64,000 nucleotides of DNA from NCBI RefSeq assembly GCF_014596565.1, contig NZ_NOIN01000002.1:1-64000 (forward strand), in the 5' to 3' direction. The translations under genes were made by a program, and so were the position numbers. How positions within the stretch are numbered: the first letter of the stretch is position 1; every line of letters starts with the position of its first letter. The stretch is from Pseudomonas sp. PSB18. GTDB lineage: Bacteria > Pseudomonadota > Gammaproteobacteria > Pseudomonadales > Pseudomonadaceae. The notes under the pieces are model-generated. The model did not search any database and was not told where the DNA came from. It saw only the letters and a program-made list of their open reading frames with translations. This document shows positions 61,159-64,000 of the stretch, piece after piece.

Positions 61159-63687
61159 TTGCTCCCCTGGCGCAGCAGAAGCAATACTCCGCGAGCTGAG
61201 AATGATGAAAACCATCCGCGCCAAAGTCAGCTCCCAAAAAACCATCACGAGACGCCAATCATCGCCACCGCCACCCTCCCCCGACTGTTCCTAGAACTGT
61301 TCTGGCAACTCGCCATCCTGTTGGTGCCGGCCTTTTTCGTCACGGTCATGCCACCCCCGCTGGCACTGCTAACGGTGCTGTTCTTCGGCCTGTTGATGGG
61401 CATCGCGGCGAGGCTGGGCTTCTTATCAGTGGGGCGGGGCTGCGCCCGGTTGATGGTCGGCGCCGTGTTTGGCCTGGGTTTCAGCCTGGGCAGGGTGCTG
61501 TTCGAGTATTGGGGCATCCTGATAGCAATCGTCGCCATCATCGGCGGGCTCGCCTGCGTCAGCAAATGGGAACGACGTCTCGGCCTGGTGTCGGACCCTG
61601 TCAAAGGGCCAAGTGCCTGGGGCGGATCCGAGCCGCAACTGACGCCTGAGGGTGAGCCGATCCAGACGTTCAACCACGGCGAAATCGCAATGGGCGGACC
61701 GACCTATTGCGATTATCTGTTCCCCGATGGCGTGCTCTTGCAAGGCCTGGGTTCTTCGGCCGTGTTCTCCAGCGACGGGCGCTATTTCGCCGCGCCGGTG
61801 CCGTCCCGGCAGAGCTGGGGGCTGGTCGTCCTGGACCGTCAGCAGCGCCGGATCTACCGCTGCGACAACAGTGAATTCTGGGAACTGGACACGCTGGACC
61901 TTAATAGCTTGAGCGGTCGTTATAGCCCGTTGGTGGACAACAGCGTTCGCCAGACTCGGATCGATGAGCTGTTGCAAACCGCCAGCGCCGCCGATCTGGT
62001 TGCCATTGCCGATCTTTGGCTGGAACCGGGCTGGTATCCGGAAGATATTGCGCACACCTTCGAGCGACGCTCCGCTGACGGGCAACAATGCCTGGTGGGA
62101 AACGTTGTATTGCCGCCGACTTTTCGCGACCTGCCCCAGCCCTTGGAACCGCTGCGTTCACCGCACTATGCCATCAGCGTCAATGGGCAGCCGTCTGGCT
62201 TGTTGATGGCCGCTGATACCGCGTTGGTGTGGAGTACCAATCACCGCGCGCTGGTGTGCCGGGCTCAGGAACAAACCGGGCATCCGAGCGGCGACCGCTA
62301 CTGGTTGTGGCAGGTTGACCAGGGCTGGCGCGCACTGCCGTCGCCTTGGGTGAAAAGCGATGCCGAACCCTCTTTTTATTGGCATGACGTGGTGAGCCTC
62401 GACGAGCACCATGTGCGTATCGGGTCGTACCTCGACTACCCGCGTCCGTCCCTTGGCCGGTACGGCTATCGTCTCGACAGCATCCACAGTGATACCGAAA
62501 TCCAGGCGGGCCATGACGCTCAGGGTCGGCTGCAGGTGGCCGAGTTTCAGCTGACCCGGATGAGCATTGCGATGCCGCTGGACAGCCAGGGCCGGCGAGG
62601 TGAGTCGTTCATAGAAACGCAGCCGATGCTGGACGGTGCCTGCGCTCATCTGATCTGGCTTTGCGACAACAACGAAGGGCTGGGCGCTTATCGCTGTCAG
62701 GTGGGTGACTGGCAGTTGCCGGGACGCTGGTTGCTGGATCATCGGGTCTCCGACTGCGGACGTTATCTGGCGTTGTTGCCTTTTGCAGACGCGATGACAG
62801 TCGCAACCCACGTGGCGGTTATCGACGTGAAGGAGAAGTGCCTGTTGGAGGGCCCTCCGATGTGGGTGGCCCGCCTACTCGATTTCCGTGATGGCTTGCT
62901 GAGCCTGGCGGCGATCACCGGCCGTCTGGATCAAGACCTGAACGGCAGCGCGCTGCAACGCTTCAATGTCCTTGCACCGAAGATCGATAACAATCCTTCG
63001 TTCTTTCATCCCGACGAGCACTCCCGACTGTTCTACACCACCGTGGAGTTGCGGGTGAGCGACTCACAGTTATGCAGTGTTACCCCTTGGCGCCTGGTGG
63101 ATCGTCCGCAGGTAGCCGTTGCCGAGGGTGACTTCATCCAGCCCTCACCCAACCACCAGAATGCCGCCTGGCTGTTCGGCAGCGAGACGGAATATGCCGA
63201 CAGTTGGGTCCGTGCGAATACGCCGCGGCTCGGAGGCCATCTGTTGACCGCATCCGGCTGCGCGTTGACTGACCTTGCGCCGTCAATGATCTGGTCACCG
63301 AACGGTCGCTATCTCGCGCTGACCCGCATGGCCACCGATGTGACGGAGCTCTGTGGGAGCTATCGCGGATGGCAGCTGTTGCTACTCGATATTCAGGAAC
63401 ACACGTTGCGAGTGCATTCGCAATGGCTGGGTAATCGGCCGCTGTTTGAAGGCTTCGATGACGAGCAAGTGCACGTGCGCTGTTTTGAACAGGATTGGGA
63501 AGCAGAGGACGATGAGGACCCAGGTTCAGTACACTCACTGTCGTTATCCCTATTGCTGCAACTGCCCACCGAGCAACTGATCTGCCTGGACGGTTTCTGG
63601 CTCAGTGCTTCGCAAGCGCATCTGGCGCCCCACTGGCGAGCATTGGCGTTACCTGCCATCAGCCATTTCGAGCACAAGAGCCTTTAA
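61159..63687 (+). CDS. Unrecognised membrane protein with propeller-like repeats
   Basis: Not recognised. The frame gives up to 842 residues. After a basic N-terminus come three hydrophobic segments (about residues 44-75, 78-100 and 105-130), then a long soluble part of about 700 residues. The soluble part has repeated beta-blade signatures (VFSSDGRYFA, VSDCGRYLALL, IWSPNGRYLALTR) resembling WD40/TolB-like propeller blades. The start is unclear: the first in-frame start is a TTG at 61159 with no good ribosome site, and ATG codons at 61202/61205 lie in another frame (see findings). It follows the toxin module and precedes an Lrp-type regulator. Confidence 0.7.
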   Translation: MLPWRSRSNTPRAENDENHPRQSQLPKNHHETPIIATATLPRLFLELFWQLAILLVPAFFVTVMPPPLALLTVLFFGLLMGIAARLGFLSVGRGCARLMVGAVFGLGFSLGRVLFEYWGILIAIVAIIGGLACVSKWERRLGLVSDPVKGPSAWGGSEPQLTPEGEPIQTFNHGEIAMGGPTYCDYLFPDGVLLQGLGSSAVFSSDGRYFAAPVPSRQSWGLVVLDRQQRRIYRCDNSEFWELDTLDLNSLSGRYSPLVDNSVRQTRIDELLQTASAADLVAIADLWLEPGWYPEDIAHTFERRSADGQQCLVGNVVLPPTFRDLPQPLEPLRSPHYAISVNGQPSGLLMAADTALVWSTNHRALVCRAQEQTGHPSGDRYWLWQVDQGWRALPSPWVKSDAEPSFYWHDVVSLDEHHVRIGSYLDYPRPSLGRYGYRLDSIHSDTEIQAGHDAQGRLQVAEFQLTRMSIAMPLDSQGRRGESFIETQPMLDGACAHLIWLCDNNEGLGAYRCQVGDWQLPGRWLLDHRVSDCGRYLALLPFADAMTVATHVAVIDVKEKCLLEGPPMWVARLLDFRDGLLSLAAITGRLDQDLNGSALQRFNVLAPKIDNNPSFFHPDEHSRLFYTTVELRVSDSQLCSVTPWRLVDRPQVAVAEGDFIQPSPNHQNAAWLFGSETEYADSWVRANTPRLGGHLLTASGCALTDLAPSMIWSPNGRYLALTRMATDVTELCGSYRGWQLLLLDIQEHTLRVHSQWLGNRPLFEGFDDEQVHVRCFEQDWEAEDDEDPGSVHSLSLSLLLQLPTEQLICLDGFWLSASQAHLAPHWRALALPAISHFEHKSL

Positions 63688-63701
63688 GATGCCCACCACC
63701 G

Positions 63702-64000
63702 ATGCCCGCGCCGGAGCCCACCTTGCCTGACACCCGCCCTCCTGTCCTCGACGAGATCGATCGTCAACTGATCGCCGCCCTGCAAATCAATGCCCGGGAA
63801 AGCGTCGCCATGCTCGCTCGACAACTGGGCATCGCCCGGACGACCGTAACCTCGCGGCTGGCCCGCCTGGAAAAGACCAAGGTCATCACCGGATACGGCG
63901 TGCGCCTTGGACAACGGGTGGTCGATGGCGGCCTGCAGGCTTACGTCGGCATCAAGGTCCAGCCGCGCTCGGGCAAGGACGTGTTGCGGCGCTTGAGCGC
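63702..64000 (+). CDS. Lrp/AsnC family transcriptional regulator (5' part)
   Basis: The first 100 or so residues of a feast/famine regulator, cut by the window end. VLDEIDRQLIAALQ followed by the helix-turn-helix LARQLGIARTTVTSRLARLE is the Lrp DNA-binding domain; AYVGIKVQPRSGKDV begins the RAM ligand domain. ATG 63702 is in frame; TTG 63723 has the better ribosome site (GGAG 6 bp upstream) and may be the true start. It begins 14 bp after the preceding gene. The target genes are probably beyond the window. Confidence 0.88.
   Translation, partial: MPAPEPTLPDTRPPVLDEIDRQLIAALQINARESVAMLARQLGIARTTVTSRLARLEKTKVITGYGVRLGQRVVDGGLQAYVGIKVQPRSGKDVLRRLS

Noticed and set aside
63351..63372. REP-like CTGTGGGAGC...ATCGCGGATGG inside the large hypothetical gene
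   Set aside because: It lacks the GAGCCTGCTCGC core and lies in a continuous reading frame; chance similarity.

Overview
The window is chromosomal DNA from a Pseudomonas, most likely the P. fluorescens group. The evidence is high GC with strongly biased codons, P. fluorescens-type REP repeats (core GTGGGAGCGAGCC...CTCGCGAT), and a gene order that broadly runs antiparallel to the P. aeruginosa PA0575-PA0668 block (rmcA, rpoD, dnaG, rpsU ... tyrS). These assignments come from reading the sequence and from remembered gene order; no database search was run.

Layout. Positions 1-465 are the upstream leader of an rRNA operon lying just outside the window, with three tandem promoters and boxA. Then come tyrS (-), an M23 endopeptidase and anmK (+), erpA and argC (-), and a plus-strand run hemJ, nitronate monooxygenase-like, DUF805, SDR, HIT and coq7. 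Next are speD and an OsmC protein (-), vfr (+), a lipoate-ligase-like gene and trpC-trpD-trpG (-), the autotransporter esterase estA (+), then trpE, gph and rpe (-) and an iron-type alcohol dehydrogenase (-). From 23.0 to 31.0 kb lies an agtABCD-like polyamine/GABA-type ABC transporter with its two-component system agtSR, studded with REP repeats. Positions 31-34.6 kb hold a DUF3530 gene, djlA, murU and amgK. Then follows a long housekeeping plus-strand run lptD-surA-pdxA-rsmA-apaG-apaH-glpE, the stress operon prkA-yeaH-spoVR, and cca. folK and folB (-), plsY (+) and tsaD (-) precede the macromolecular-synthesis locus rpsU-dnaG-rpoD. The right end holds rmcA (c-di-GMP), a CAT-anticodon tRNA, a higBA-type module with a broken toxin gene, a large unrecognised membrane protein, and the start of an Lrp/AsnC regulator.

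Genes that work together. AnmK at the left and AmgK/MurU at 33-34.6 kb belong to the Pseudomonas peptidoglycan sugar recycling route. LptD and SurA act together in outer membrane biogenesis. The split trp genes (trpE and trpGDC, 2.4 kb apart) share a regulatory device. An unannotated 28-codon ORF upstream of trpG ends in the same Arg-Trp-Arg-Trp-Arg-Ala-stop as the C-terminal tail of Gph, which sits directly upstream of trpE. In both places a short CCGG hairpin begins exactly 10 nt after the stop. This looks like a duplicated Trp-codon leader, with the 3' end of gph serving as the trpE leader peptide. It is the most interesting signal in the window.

Other points of note are a rpsU-dnaG gap lacking the yqeY gene expected from relatives, a dnaG 3' end with different codon use, a FolK-like protein lacking several HPPK catalytic residues, a HigB-like toxin broken by a 2-bp AT duplication, and an 842-codon frame with an unclear start. 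There is no CRISPR array, insertion sequence, integrase or phage gene in the window.
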